Shown: piece after piece, positions 43,335-51,262 of the stretch
How positions within the stretch are numbered: position 1 is the first letter of the stretch
Layout of the letters: each line of letters opens with the position of its first letter
Source of the DNA: an uncultured Pelagibacteraceae bacterium
GTDB lineage: Bacteria; Pseudomonadota; Alphaproteobacteria; Pelagibacterales; Pelagibacteraceae
DNA length: 64,000 nucleotides
Reading direction: 5' to 3'
NCBI GenBank assembly: GCA_902528375.1
Contig: CABZSS010000001.1
Location: 62,001 to 126,000, forward strand
Translations under genes and position numbers: made by a program
The notes under the pieces: model-generated
The model's input: only the letters and a program-made list of their open reading frames with translations
Databases searched by the model: none
Told to the model about the DNA's origin: nothing

Positions 43335-44525
43335 TTACTCTATAATTTTCGTAACTACTCCTGCACCTACAGTTCTTCCACCCTCTCTAATAGCAAAATT
43401 TAATTTTTCGCTCATAGCAATTGGTGTAATTAATTTAACTGTAAACTTAGCATCATCGCCTGGCATTACCATTTCAGTACCTGAAGGCAATTCTACTTCA
43501 CCAGTAACGTCTGTAGTTCTAAAATAAAACTGAGGTCTATATTTTGTGAAGAAAGGAGTGTGTCTTCCACCTTCTTCTTTTTTTAAAACATAAGCTTGAG
43601 CTTCAAATTTTGTGTGTGGAGTAACTGATCCAGGTTTACACAATACTTGACCTCTTTCTACATCTGTTCTTTCAACACCTCTTAAAAGTGCACCGATATT
43701 GTCTCCAGCTTCTCCAGTATCAAGAATTTTTCTAAACATCTCAACACCAGTACAGACTGATTTTTTTGTATCTCTGATTCCAACGATTTCAATTTCCTCA
43801 CCAGTTTTTACAACACCTTGCTCCACTCTGCCTGTAACAACTGTACCTCTTCCAGAAATTGAGAATACATCTTCAACCGGCATTAAAAAGGGTTTGTCTT
43901 TTGGTCTGTCAGGTTGAGGGATAAAATCATCTACAGCTTTCATAAGTTCCATGATCGCATTTTTTCCAATAGCATCATCTTTACCTTCTACAGCTGATAG
44001 GGCGGAGCCTTTAATAATTGGAGTTTTGTCTCCTGGAAACTTATATGATGTTAATAATTCTTTAATTTCTTCCTCAACTAAGTCTATCATTTCTTTATCA
44101 TCCACCTGATCAACTTTATTTAGGAATACAACAATTGCGGGAACACCAACTTGCCTTGCTAAAAGAATGTGTTCTTTTGTTTGTGGCATTGGTCCATCGG
44201 CAGCGTTAACAACTAAAATTGCTCCATCCATTTGCGCTGCACCAGTTATCATATTTTTTACGTAGTCAGCGTGACCTGGACAGTCTACGTGGGCATAGTG
44301 TCTTTTTTCAGTTTCGTATTCAACGTGAGCAGTTGAGATTGTGATACCTCTCTCTTTTTCTTCAGGGGCTTTATCAATCTGATCGTAAGCTGTGAACTGA
44401 GCTCCACCTTTTTCTGATAATACCTTTGTTATAGCCGCAGTTAAAGTTGTTTTACCGTGGTCTACGTGTCCAATTGTACCTATGTTACAATGTGGTTTAC
44501 TCCTATTAAATTTTTCTTTCGACAT
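43335..44525 (-). CDS. tuf: Elongation factor Tu
   Basis: A 396-aa GTPase that delivers aminoacyl-tRNA. G1 is GHVDHGKTT near residue 19, G3 is DCPGHADYV and G4 is NKVDQVDD. The switch I region and domains II and III are complete. It is the only tuf in the window and sits among tRNA-Tyr, tRNA-Gly and tRNA-Trp (tufB-like position), not after fusA. Confidence 0.99.
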   Translation of the reverse strand: MSKEKFNRSKPHCNIGTIGHVDHGKTTLTAAITKVLSEKGGAQFTAYDQIDKAPEEKERGITISTAHVEYETEKRHYAHVDCPGHADYVKNMITGAAQMDGAILVVNAADGPMPQTKEHILLARQVGVPAIVVFLNKVDQVDDKEMIDLVEEEIKELLTSYKFPGDKTPIIKGSALSAVEGKDDAIGKNAIMELMKAVDDFIPQPDRPKDKPFLMPVEDVFSISGRGTVVTGRVEQGVVKTGEEIEIVGIRDTKKSVCTGVEMFRKILDTGEAGDNIGALLRGVERTDVERGQVLCKPGSVTPHTKFEAQAYVLKKEEGGRHTPFFTKYRPQFYFRTTDVTGEVELPSGTEMVMPGDDAKFTVKLITPIAMSEKLNFAIREGGRTVGAGVVTKIIE

Positions 44526-44562
44526 TCTTTTTTCCTTACTTTTTATTTTAATTTTAATAATT

Positions 44563-44636
44563 TGGAGCGGGTAAAGGGAATCGAACCCTTACATCCAGCT
44601 TGGAAGGCTAGCGTTCTACCATTGAACTACACCCGC
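44563..44636 (-). tRNA. trnG: tRNA-Gly(UCC)
   Basis: A 74-nt cloverleaf on the minus strand. The acceptor GCGGGTG pairs with TACCCGC, and the anticodon loop CTTCCAA has anticodon TCC. TTCGATT T-loop and encoded CCA are present. It lies 37 bp before tuf. Confidence 0.97.
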
Positions 44637-44675
44637 AAAACCAAGTTAACACTCCAATTGTTTAAATTTTTTGAA

Positions 44676-44761
<86 letters not shown>

Positions 44762-44770
44762 TAAAATATA

Positions 44771-44814
44771 GGGGAAAGCGTCCCCTTGTTCAAAAAACCT
44801 TTAAACAACAGGGG
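44771..44814 (-). promoter_or_regulatory. Competing GGGG/CCCC hairpins in the leader before tRNA-Tyr
   Basis: In the minus-strand transcript the order is CCCC-TGTT, AACA-AGGGG, TCCCC and then the tRNA start GGAGGGG. The GGGG block can pair either with the upstream CCCC (8 bp with a bulge) or with the downstream TCCCC (hairpin GGGGA-CGCTT-TCCCC). This looks like a switchable or processing structure; function unknown. Confidence 0.4.
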
Positions 44815-44815
44815 T

Positions 44816-44843
44816 TTTATATATTTTTATAAAACAATTGCAA
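44816..44843 (-). promoter_or_regulatory. Likely promoter of the tRNA-Tyr/tuf operon
   Basis: On the minus strand TTGCAA (44843-44838), a 16-bp spacer and TATAAA (44821-44816) stand about 55 bp upstream of tRNA-Tyr. An alternative TTGAAC-17-TATATT pair nearer the tRNA would start transcription inside the tRNA, so it is less likely. Confidence 0.5.
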
Positions 44844-44894
44844 TATATGAAATAATAAGAAAATACTAAAAAATTAAGTAAAATTGCGATAAAT

Positions 44895-45632
44895 ATGACA
44901 AATTCAAATTTTTTTATAGTTGGAAAACACCCTGTAACTGAAGCCCTTAAAAATCCCGATAGGAAGGTATTAAGGGTCTTTTTAACTGAAGAAAGCAAAA
45001 AAAATATTAATAGAGAAAATCAAAATATCAACTTGCTTAAAGATGTGAAAGTTTTTTTTAAAACAAAAAAAGAATTAGATAAATATTGTAGAAATGAGCA
45101 AATACTTCACCAAGGATATGTCGCTGAAATAGAGCCATTAATAAATGGTTCATTGAAAGAATTTATTACTTTAAATAAAAAAATTACTCTTGCATGCCTT
45201 CAAAACGTTACTGATCCAAGAAATATTGGTTCAGTTATTAGAAGTGCCGCAAGTTTTAAAATTGACGGTTTAATCGTTCAAGAAAGAATATATCCAGAGA
45301 CCAGTAAAACCATGTACAAAGCAAGCAGTGGTGCCATTGAACACCTAAACATTTTTAAAGTATCAAACATTAATTCAACATTAAAATATTTAAGGGAAAA
45401 AAATTTTTGGGTTTATGGATTTGACAATAAATCAAAAAAAGACTTCTCTGAAATAGATTGGATAGGAAATAGTGTTCTACTGTTTGGGTCTGAAGGATTT
45501 GGTTTAAATCTAAAAACTGAAAAATATATAGATTTTTTTGTAAAGATAAACATCAATAATAAAATTGATAGTTTAAATATATCAAACTCTGCAGCAATAG
45601 TTTTTCATCATCTAAATAGTTTTAGAAAATAA
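44895..45632 (+). CDS. rlmB: SpoU-family rRNA/tRNA 2'-O-methyltransferase (RlmB-like)
   Basis: A 245-aa SPOUT methyltransferase. The N-terminal substrate-binding domain begins FFIVGKHPVTEALKNPDRKV. The three SpoU motifs are QNVTDPRNIGSVIRSA, LLFGSEGFGL and IDSLNISNSAAI. RlmB methylates G2251 of 23S rRNA; TrmH-like activity cannot be excluded. It is divergent from tRNA-Tyr and converges with the next gene with 1 bp between them. Confidence 0.92.
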   Translation: MTNSNFFIVGKHPVTEALKNPDRKVLRVFLTEESKKNINRENQNINLLKDVKVFFKTKKELDKYCRNEQILHQGYVAEIEPLINGSLKEFITLNKKITLACLQNVTDPRNIGSVIRSAASFKIDGLIVQERIYPETSKTMYKASSGAIEHLNIFKVSNINSTLKYLREKNFWVYGFDNKSKKDFSEIDWIGNSVLLFGSEGFGLNLKTEKYIDFFVKININNKIDSLNISNSAAIVFHHLNSFRK

Positions 45633-45633
45633 A

Positions 45634-47028
45634 TCAATTTAAAAGATATAACTTTGCTTCCACATGTAAATTTTTTATAGAGTCAACTAATCTGTGATTA
45701 TTTGTATTTTTAGGTTCACATTTGAAGTTTGGATCTGTTGAGTAACAAATTAACCAAAAATCATTAGGTTGGTATTTAAAATCATTATTTTCTATAAAAG
45801 TAAATTTAGAAAATTCGTTATTATTTATATTCTTTATATAATTATGAAACAAAAAGGAAGTGCTACCAAGATCAATCACAAAAACATCAATATTATTTTT
45901 CTTTACGTAACTTAAAGTTTTCTTAAATTCTGGTTTAGTATTTATCCTTTTAAAAATCTCAAGATAGTGATTTGATAAAGTCATCGTAACTAAAAAAAAA
46001 ATTAAAGAAATTTTTATTTTATTATTAGATATTTCATTTATTAGAAAAGGAATGAGAACAAAGATCGGTATTAATATAAATATTATATATCTATCATGAA
46101 ATACGGGTGTTCTTATTATTCCATAAACTAAAGGTATTAAATATGATAAAATAATTAAAGTTAAAAAAAACATATAATTGTTTTCCTTTAATAAAAAAAT
46201 TTTTCTATTTCTTATTATAAGAAAAATTAACAAAATTAAATAGAGATAACCCATTATCTTTGAACCAAAAAATCTTGGAAAATAAAATCCATCTAATACA
46301 TTTTTAATGTCGGAGGAAAGCATATAACTATCAAAAGAGATTTGATAAAGAATATAATTTGAATTAAAAAAAAAATAAGAAATTAGTATCGTTATGTATA
46401 TAAGTAAAAATTTTTTATAGTCTATATTGAATATAAGATGTCGAAAAAATAAATACGTAATTTGTGAAAAAAAAATTATTAATGAAAATGGATTTACCGA
46501 ATAATTCAATACAGAAAACATAACAAAAAAAGTAATATCACTTAATTTTTTTTTATTATTATTTAAAACCTTTAAAAAAAAATAAATATTTAAAGAGCTT
46601 GTTAATAATAAGAGAGAGTATGGTCTTACTTCTTGAGAGTATTTTATGATATAAATACTTATGCACGCAAGAAAAGTGGTTAAAAGGTAATAATTATTTT
46701 TTTTTTCTTGATATGAGATTAACCCAATAAAAATTAGAGATATTGATCCAAAAAATAATGTTAAATATCTTGCTAAATCTGGATTATAACCCACTGTTTT
46801 AAAAAAATATTTTAATACTAAATTAAATAAAATTGGATTATGGAAGTCTGATTTATTGTGTCTGGTTAAAGTTTCAGAATATGATAAATTTGGGTCAGCA
46901 ACCCAAAATGAATTTAGTTCATCTAACCATAAATCTTCAAAGTTAATTTGATAAAAAATTGTAAAAGTACCAATTATAATTATTAATAAATAAAGAATTC
47001 TGTTAAGAATATGGTCATCACTGTTCAT
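45634..47028 (-). CDS. GT-C (ArnT/PMT-like, GT39/GT83 type) membrane glycosyltransferase
   Basis: A 464-aa protein with about ten membrane segments. The short motif NFEDLWLDELNSFWVAD near residues 29-45 holds the acidic residues that GT-C enzymes carry in the first extracytoplasmic loop. HNKSDFHNPILF follows as the second conserved loop. Such enzymes move a sugar from a polyprenyl-phosphate carrier to lipid A, protein or glycan at the periplasmic face. Donor and acceptor are unknown. A second, diverged member lies at 51346-52821 on the other side of the tRNA-Thr segment. Confidence 0.75.
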   Translation of the reverse strand: MNSDDHILNRILYLLIIIIGTFTIFYQINFEDLWLDELNSFWVADPNLSYSETLTRHNKSDFHNPILFNLVLKYFFKTVGYNPDLARYLTLFFGSISLIFIGLISYQEKKNNYYLLTTFLACISIYIIKYSQEVRPYSLLLLTSSLNIYFFLKVLNNNKKKLSDITFFVMFSVLNYSVNPFSLIIFFSQITYLFFRHLIFNIDYKKFLLIYITILISYFFFNSNYILYQISFDSYMLSSDIKNVLDGFYFPRFFGSKIMGYLYLILLIFLIIRNRKIFLLKENNYMFFLTLIILSYLIPLVYGIIRTPVFHDRYIIFILIPIFVLIPFLINEISNNKIKISLIFFLVTMTLSNHYLEIFKRINTKPEFKKTLSYVKKNNIDVFVIDLGSTSFLFHNYIKNINNNEFSKFTFIENNDFKYQPNDFWLICYSTDPNFKCEPKNTNNHRLVDSIKNLHVEAKLYLLN

Positions 47029-47115
47029 ATTTATTTATGAATATCAAATTTAATAAAAAGATTAAATATAAATAAAAAATAGAATTTTTTTTAATTATGT
47101 TATAAAAGATTGTTT

Positions 47116-47160
47116 AATGCCCTTGTAGCTCAGCTGGTAGAGCAATTGATTTGTAATCAA
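47116..47160 (+). pseudogene. 5' half of tRNA-Thr (truncated copy, left direct repeat)
   Basis: 47119-47160 is identical to the first 42 nt of the complete tRNA-Thr at 51263, from the acceptor through the D arm and anticodon TGT to the start of the anticodon-stem 3' strand. Three further upstream bases (AAT) also match. After ATCAA the sequence changes to CAGACTTCAATT and no T arm or 3' acceptor strand follows, so it cannot make a tRNA. It marks the left end of a 4.1-kb segment. Confidence 0.9.
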
Positions 47161-47262
47161 CAGACTTCAATTTAGTTTCAGACACTGCATTTAACATCAA
47201 GTAAAGACTAGCATAATTTAAGCAAAAAAGATTCAATAATTTTATTATTATAAACACCTACT

Positions 47263-47278
47263 AGAAACCGACAGATTA
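47263..47278 (+). repeat. 16-bp direct repeat, left copy
   Basis: AGAAACCGACAGATTA occurs here and at 51127-51142 in the same orientation, just inside each end of the tRNA-Thr-bounded segment. It is more GC-rich than its surroundings and non-coding. Confidence 0.8.
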
Positions 47279-47291
47279 AAAATTTATTCAT

Positions 47292-47903
47292 TTAATTTAA
47301 AATATTAATAATACTTTTTTTAATAGTTTCACTTACTTTGATGGTCCCTTCTTTATTTGGATGAATTCCATCTTTTTGATTTAAGCTTGGATTAAGTGCT
47401 ACTCCTTCAAGAAGAAATGGGATTAAGGTTAAATTATATTTTTTTGATAATTTCGGATAAATATCATCAAACTCTTTTTTATATTTTTTTCCATGAGTGT
47501 TTGGTGCAACCATCCCAGCTAAAATAATTTTAATTTTTTTATTGTTAGCAATATTTATTATTTGTTCTAAATTTTTTTTTGTTTCGTCTGGCTGAATTCC
47601 CCTGAGCATATCATTAGCTCCTAATCCTAAAATGATTAAATCTATTCCTGGTTCTGATAAGCTCCAATCAACTCTATTCAATCCACCTGATGTCGTGCTT
47701 CCAGAAACACTTCCATTAATAACTTTAATATTTAAACCAGCTTCCTTAAGATTATTTTCTAAAACTATTGATAAATGATGTTCTTTAGGTAATCCATATC
47801 CAGCCATCAAACTATCGCCGAATAAAACTACCTTTTCTATTGCACTTGCGTTTATGTGCACTAGAAAGATTATCAAAATTTTTATAAATATAGTTTTATT
47901 CAT
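47292..47903 (-). CDS. tesA: GDSL/SGNH-type esterase, TesA-like (arylesterase / acyl-CoA thioesterase I)
   Basis: The ORF track starts at 48056, but residues before Met52 have no family match and lie inside the ATPase gene. The start at 47903 gives 203 aa with a signal peptide (FIKILIIFLVHINASA), so the enzyme is periplasmic. All SGNH blocks are present: GDSL with Ser near 31, Gly in INGSVSGST, GAND near 95-98, and DGIHP with Asp near 178 and His near 181. TesA hydrolyses thioesters and esters of fatty acids. Divergence from ybbA/ybbP-like genes matches the E. coli tesA-ybbAP arrangement, suggesting a joint role with the transporter. Confidence 0.9.
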   Translation of the reverse strand: MNKTIFIKILIIFLVHINASAIEKVVLFGDSLMAGYGLPKEHHLSIVLENNLKEAGLNIKVINGSVSGSTTSGGLNRVDWSLSEPGIDLIILGLGANDMLRGIQPDETKKNLEQIINIANNKKIKIILAGMVAPNTHGKKYKKEFDDIYPKLSKKYNLTLIPFLLEGVALNPSLNQKDGIHPNKEGTIKVSETIKKSIINILN

Positions 47904-48567
47904 GAGTACTCTTCTTAAATTAAAAAAAATAAATCTCAAATACCAAACTGGTAAAGATAATATCAATGTTTTAAAGAATATTGATTTAAATATTAAGAAA
48001 AAAGAGACTGTTTCTGTTGTTGGGGAAAGTGGCTCAGGGAAAACAAGTTTAATCATGTTAATTGGGGGGTTGGAGAAACCTAACTCTGGTAAAATAATTT
48101 TCCAAGATCAGGAAATTACAGGCCTTAGTGAAGATGAGGTATCTGAGATCAGAAAGAAAAATATTGGAATAATTTTTCAGTCGTTTTATTTAATTCCTAA
48201 TTACACAGCGGTTGAAAATGTTGCGCTTACACTTGAGCTCAATAATTTTAAAAACCCAGAAAAAGAAGCAAAAATTTTATTAAATCGTTTTGGTTTGAAG
48301 CATCGTTTTAATAATCTACCAAGTCAATTATCAGGTGGTGAACAACAAAGGGTTGCTATCGCTAGAGCAATTGCGATGAAACCAGAATTAATTTTAGCTG
48401 ATGAGCCAACTGGAAACTTAGATACTGAAAATTCTATCATGATTGCAAATATTTTATTTAAGTATGTAAAAGAAGAAGGCTCTTCTTTAATCATGGTAAC
48501 TCATGACACTAAACTTGCTGATAAAGCTAAAAGAAAAATAAAAATTAAAGATGGAAAAATTAAATAA
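47902..48567 (+). CDS. ybbA: ABC transporter ATPase, YbbA/LolD family
   Basis: A 221-aa ATPase from the ATG at 47902; the longer ORF from 47854 reads through the tesA signal-peptide codons and is rejected. Walker A is GESGSGKTS (residues 41-49), the signature is LSGGEQQRVAIARA, Walker B is LILADEPTGNLD, and the H-loop is VTHD. This family powers MacB/FtsX-type permeases that work as mechanotransmitters rather than importers. The start codon overlaps the tesA start codon on the other strand (CATG). Its 3' end overlaps the permease gene by 17 bp. Confidence 0.92.
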   Translation: MSTLLKLKKINLKYQTGKDNINVLKNIDLNIKKKETVSVVGESGSGKTSLIMLIGGLEKPNSGKIIFQDQEITGLSEDEVSEIRKKNIGIIFQSFYLIPNYTAVENVALTLELNNFKNPEKEAKILLNRFGLKHRFNNLPSQLSGGEQQRVAIARAIAMKPELILADEPTGNLDTENSIMIANILFKYVKEEGSSLIMVTHDTKLADKAKRKIKIKDGKIK

Positions 48568-51085
48568 CACTTCAGAATTTAGTTTGATTTTAAAATATGC
48601 TTTAAAAGACTTAAGCAGAAATTATCATAAAATATCTAGTATCATTGTTACGCTATTTATAAGTCTTTTTATATTAAGTGCTATTTTCACAATTGAAGAT
48701 AGTCTTAAAAAAGAACTAAATGATAATGCTAAAGCACTTTTGGGTGGAGATTTAGAGATTGATTACAATCGTAATCCAGGAAATTTAAATTTAGTTAATC
48801 AAGTAAAAGAATTTGCAACTGTTTCTCAAATGATTGAGTTCAGTACTATGCTTTCAACAACAGGAAGAAAAAAGAATAAATCATTATTTACTAGAATTAA
48901 AACTGTAGATGAAAAATATCCTTTATATGGAAATGTTGTTTATGAGCCAATTGGTGCTTATGAAAGAATGCAAAATGAACCTTACTCTATCCTTATCAAT
49001 GAAAGTTTATCAAAAACCCTTAATGTAAAAATTAATGAAAAGGTAAAAGTTCAAGATCAAAACTTTACAGTAATTGGAATTATTAAATCAGTACCAGATG
49101 TTAGTGGATTTGTTGCATTTGGAGATTGGGCTTTAGCAGGAAAACAAACTTTAGAAATTTTAAAACTAAATGGAATTGGAAGCTTTTTAAACTATGAATA
49201 CAAAGTAAAATTTAAGGAAAAAGATAAACCTGAAGAGATCGAACAACGAATTGAAGAAATTTTTAAAGATGATCAAAAAGTAAAGCTTAGATATCCTGAA
49301 AATTCTGCAAGTGGAATAAAGAGAATTATCAATAATTTTTCTCAATTTTTATCTCTTGTATCAATCAGTGCAATGTTAATTGCAGGCATTGGTATCGCAA
49401 ATACTCTGCTTTCTTTTATCAATCAAAACAACATGTCTATTGCTGTAAGAAAGGCGGTTGGCTTTTATTCAGGCAATATTAAAACATTATATTACCTTCA
49501 GTTATTTATACTTTTATTCATCATCACTGTTGCTGCTTATGGATCGAGTTTTTTAATTGTACCAATAGTAGATAAATATCTATCTGATGGATTGGGATTG
49601 AATGTTTATCCGTTGTTTTCATTACTTAATTTTTTAAAAATATTTTTAGTTGGTTTGTTAGTTCTTGTAATTTTTTCTATTCCAACAATCAGCTCTATAG
49701 ATCAAGTAAAAGCCTCTAATTTATTTAGAAACGTATTTCAAAACCTTCAATTTTATTATTCTAAAAGATCAGTTGTTCTAAGCTTTGTTTTATTATCTAT
49801 CTTAATTTTATTATTCACCATTGGATCTGAACAACCTTCTTATAGCTTGGGTTACTTTGCTGCTTTTTTTGTTTGTTTAATTGTTTTTTTCTTACTTTCA
49901 AAATTAATCATTTTTTTTCTTAAGAAATTCAAATCAAGTACAATAATTTCTTTAAAAGTTTCAATTAAAAATATTACTCAGACAAAAAGTATAACTCCTA
50001 TAACAGTTATGTCTCTTGGCTTAGGGGTTACTTTGTTATTAACTTTAGCTTTAGTTGGTACAAATTTTCAAAGGGAAATTGCTAAATCTATTCCTGATAT
50101 TGCACCTGATTATTTCTTTGTTGGTATTCAAAAAGGAGAAAGAGAAAAATTTGAACAAGGTATTTTAAATATGGATCCAAATGCATCTATTGAAATTGTA
50201 CCAATGGTTTCATCTGGTATTGTAAAAATTAATGGTATTGATCCTAATACTTATATTAAACCAGATAATGACAGTTACTGGGTTATTGGAAGTGAACGAA
50301 GATCCTCGTGGGTAGAAAATGTGCCTGAAGATAACTCAATTTTAGAGGGCGAATGGTGGGATTTATTAAATCCAGATCAACTTCAAATATCTTTAGATGC
50401 AAAAGTTGCTAAGGATTTTAACGTCCTGTTAGGTGATATCTTTACTTTAAATGTTTATGGACGTGAAATTGAAGGGAAAGTAGTAAATTTTAGAGAAGTT
50501 GATTATCGAGATTTAAGCATCAACTTTGCAATGTTATTTAACCCTCAATTTGCAAAAAATATTCCACATGAGTATTTGGCTACTGCAAAATTTAATTCAA
50601 ATAAATTTGATGAAACTGAAATGCTTGAAATCATGCCAAGTTTATCAATGATTAAAATTGCAGATTATTTATCAAAAGTTAAAGCTGTTTTAAATAAGGT
50701 ATTTATTGCGGTTACATTAATTTCAGCGATTACCATTGTTATAGGCTTAATCGTAATTTCAAGTGCAATTATGGTTCAGGGAAAAGTAAAAGAATATCAA
50801 AATTTGGTTTTCAAAATTTTAGGTTTTTCAAAAAAACAAATTATTTTTTCATCTTTAATTGAATTCATCATTGTCTTTAAATCTGTAATTTTAATTGCAG
50901 TATTCTTTGCTGTGATTGGTTCAAAATTTATTATGGAAAATATTTTTGAATTAGTGTGGATGTTTGACTTTAAGATTTTAATTTATTTAGGACTTTCAAT
51001 TGGTTTTATTACCTTAGTTTTAATATTATTAACTAACTTAAAATATCTAAATCCTAAAGTTTATCCTCTAATAAGAAATCAATAA
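48551..51085 (+). CDS. ybbP: FtsX-like ABC permease, YbbP family
   Basis: An 844-aa permease. One membrane helix at about 27-47 is followed by a large periplasmic domain. A helix bundle at about 268-460 includes the FtsX-type region SIAVRKAVGFYSGNIKTLYYLQL. A second periplasmic domain spans about 500-700, and three helices at about 710-835 include the second FtsX motif (YQNLVFKILGFSKKQI). This two-FtsX-domain, ten-helix plan is that of YbbP. With the ATPase and TesA-like esterase it likely handles hydrophobic or acylated compounds at the periplasmic face. Confidence 0.9.
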   Translation: MEKLNNTSEFSLILKYALKDLSRNYHKISSIIVTLFISLFILSAIFTIEDSLKKELNDNAKALLGGDLEIDYNRNPGNLNLVNQVKEFATVSQMIEFSTMLSTTGRKKNKSLFTRIKTVDEKYPLYGNVVYEPIGAYERMQNEPYSILINESLSKTLNVKINEKVKVQDQNFTVIGIIKSVPDVSGFVAFGDWALAGKQTLEILKLNGIGSFLNYEYKVKFKEKDKPEEIEQRIEEIFKDDQKVKLRYPENSASGIKRIINNFSQFLSLVSISAMLIAGIGIANTLLSFINQNNMSIAVRKAVGFYSGNIKTLYYLQLFILLFIITVAAYGSSFLIVPIVDKYLSDGLGLNVYPLFSLLNFLKIFLVGLLVLVIFSIPTISSIDQVKASNLFRNVFQNLQFYYSKRSVVLSFVLLSILILLFTIGSEQPSYSLGYFAAFFVCLIVFFLLSKLIIFFLKKFKSSTIISLKVSIKNITQTKSITPITVMSLGLGVTLLLTLALVGTNFQREIAKSIPDIAPDYFFVGIQKGEREKFEQGILNMDPNASIEIVPMVSSGIVKINGIDPNTYIKPDNDSYWVIGSERRSSWVENVPEDNSILEGEWWDLLNPDQLQISLDAKVAKDFNVLLGDIFTLNVYGREIEGKVVNFREVDYRDLSINFAMLFNPQFAKNIPHEYLATAKFNSNKFDETEMLEIMPSLSMIKIADYLSKVKAVLNKVFIAVTLISAITIVIGLIVISSAIMVQGKVKEYQNLVFKILGFSKKQIIFSSLIEFIIVFKSVILIAVFFAVIGSKFIMENIFELVWMFDFKILIYLGLSIGFITLVLILLTNLKYLNPKVYPLIRNQ

Positions 51086-51126
51086 TAAAAATTTTTAAAT
51101 TTCTAGATTAAACTCCCACACCGACA

Positions 51127-51142
51127 AGAAACCGACAGATTA
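51127..51142 (+). repeat. 16-bp direct repeat, right copy, with tandem ACCGACA
   Basis: Identical to 47263-47278 (AGAAACCGACAGATTA). Here a second ACCGACA precedes it at 51120, so the heptamer occurs twice at 11-bp spacing, one helical turn. That is the layout expected for a protein-binding site, for example integrase arm sites. No function is proven. Confidence 0.75.
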
Positions 51143-51226
51143 GTCACAAATGGTCTACAACAAGGTACAAAGTTACAAATACGAGAATTACCTTTTAATA
51201 ACCAAATCTTTTAAGTGTTGATTTAA

Positions 51227-51256
51227 TTGACTTTTAACATTAAAAACTTCGTTAAT
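51227..51256 (+). promoter_or_regulatory. Possible promoter of tRNA-Thr
   Basis: TTGACT (51227-51232), an 18-bp spacer and GTTAAT (51251-51256) end 6 bp before the tRNA. The -10 is imperfect. If used, the promoter of the intact tRNA lies inside the inserted segment. Confidence 0.4.
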
Positions 51257-51262
51257 ACAAAT

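Larger units (their letters stand above)
47119..51262. mobile_element. tRNA-Thr-bounded segment carrying tesA-ybbA-ybbP (probable integrated island, no integrase)
   Basis: The segment is bounded by direct repeats of the 5' half of tRNA-Thr: the half copy at 47119 and the intact gene at 51263. Such repeats are the usual trace of site-specific integration or of a duplication at a tRNA gene. The cargo is one divergent gene set (GDSL esterase, ABC ATPase, permease). No integrase, recombinase or transposase ORF is visible. An inner pair of 16-bp repeats lies 136-144 bp inside the ends. Base composition resembles the rest of the genome, so transfer from a close relative or an old insertion is more likely than a distant source. 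Confidence 0.5.

Noticed and set aside
43219-43527. 102-aa plus-strand ORF across tRNA-Trp and the tuf end
   Set aside because: It is the reverse complement of a tRNA and of tuf codons; the translated tRNA part is a known annotation artefact.
44771-44799. TTGAAC-17-TATATT as the tRNA-Tyr promoter
   Set aside because: Its -10 ends only 3 bp before the mature tRNA, so transcription would start inside the tRNA; the upstream TTGCAA-16-TATAAA pair fits better.
44782-44830. Rho-independent terminator on the plus strand (CCCCTTGTT...AACAGGGG followed by T-rich DNA)
   Set aside because: No plus-strand gene lies upstream to be terminated. The same bases are better read as leader structure of the minus-strand tRNA-Tyr operon.
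47119-47194. Left tRNA-Thr copy as a working tRNA
   Set aside because: After the anticodon stem no T arm, TTCG loop, 3' acceptor strand or CCA can be found; only the 5' half is present.
47904-48056. 51-residue N-terminal extension of the TesA-like protein
   Set aside because: It would place the signal peptide internally and runs antisense through ATPase codons; the Met at 47903 directly precedes a good signal peptide.
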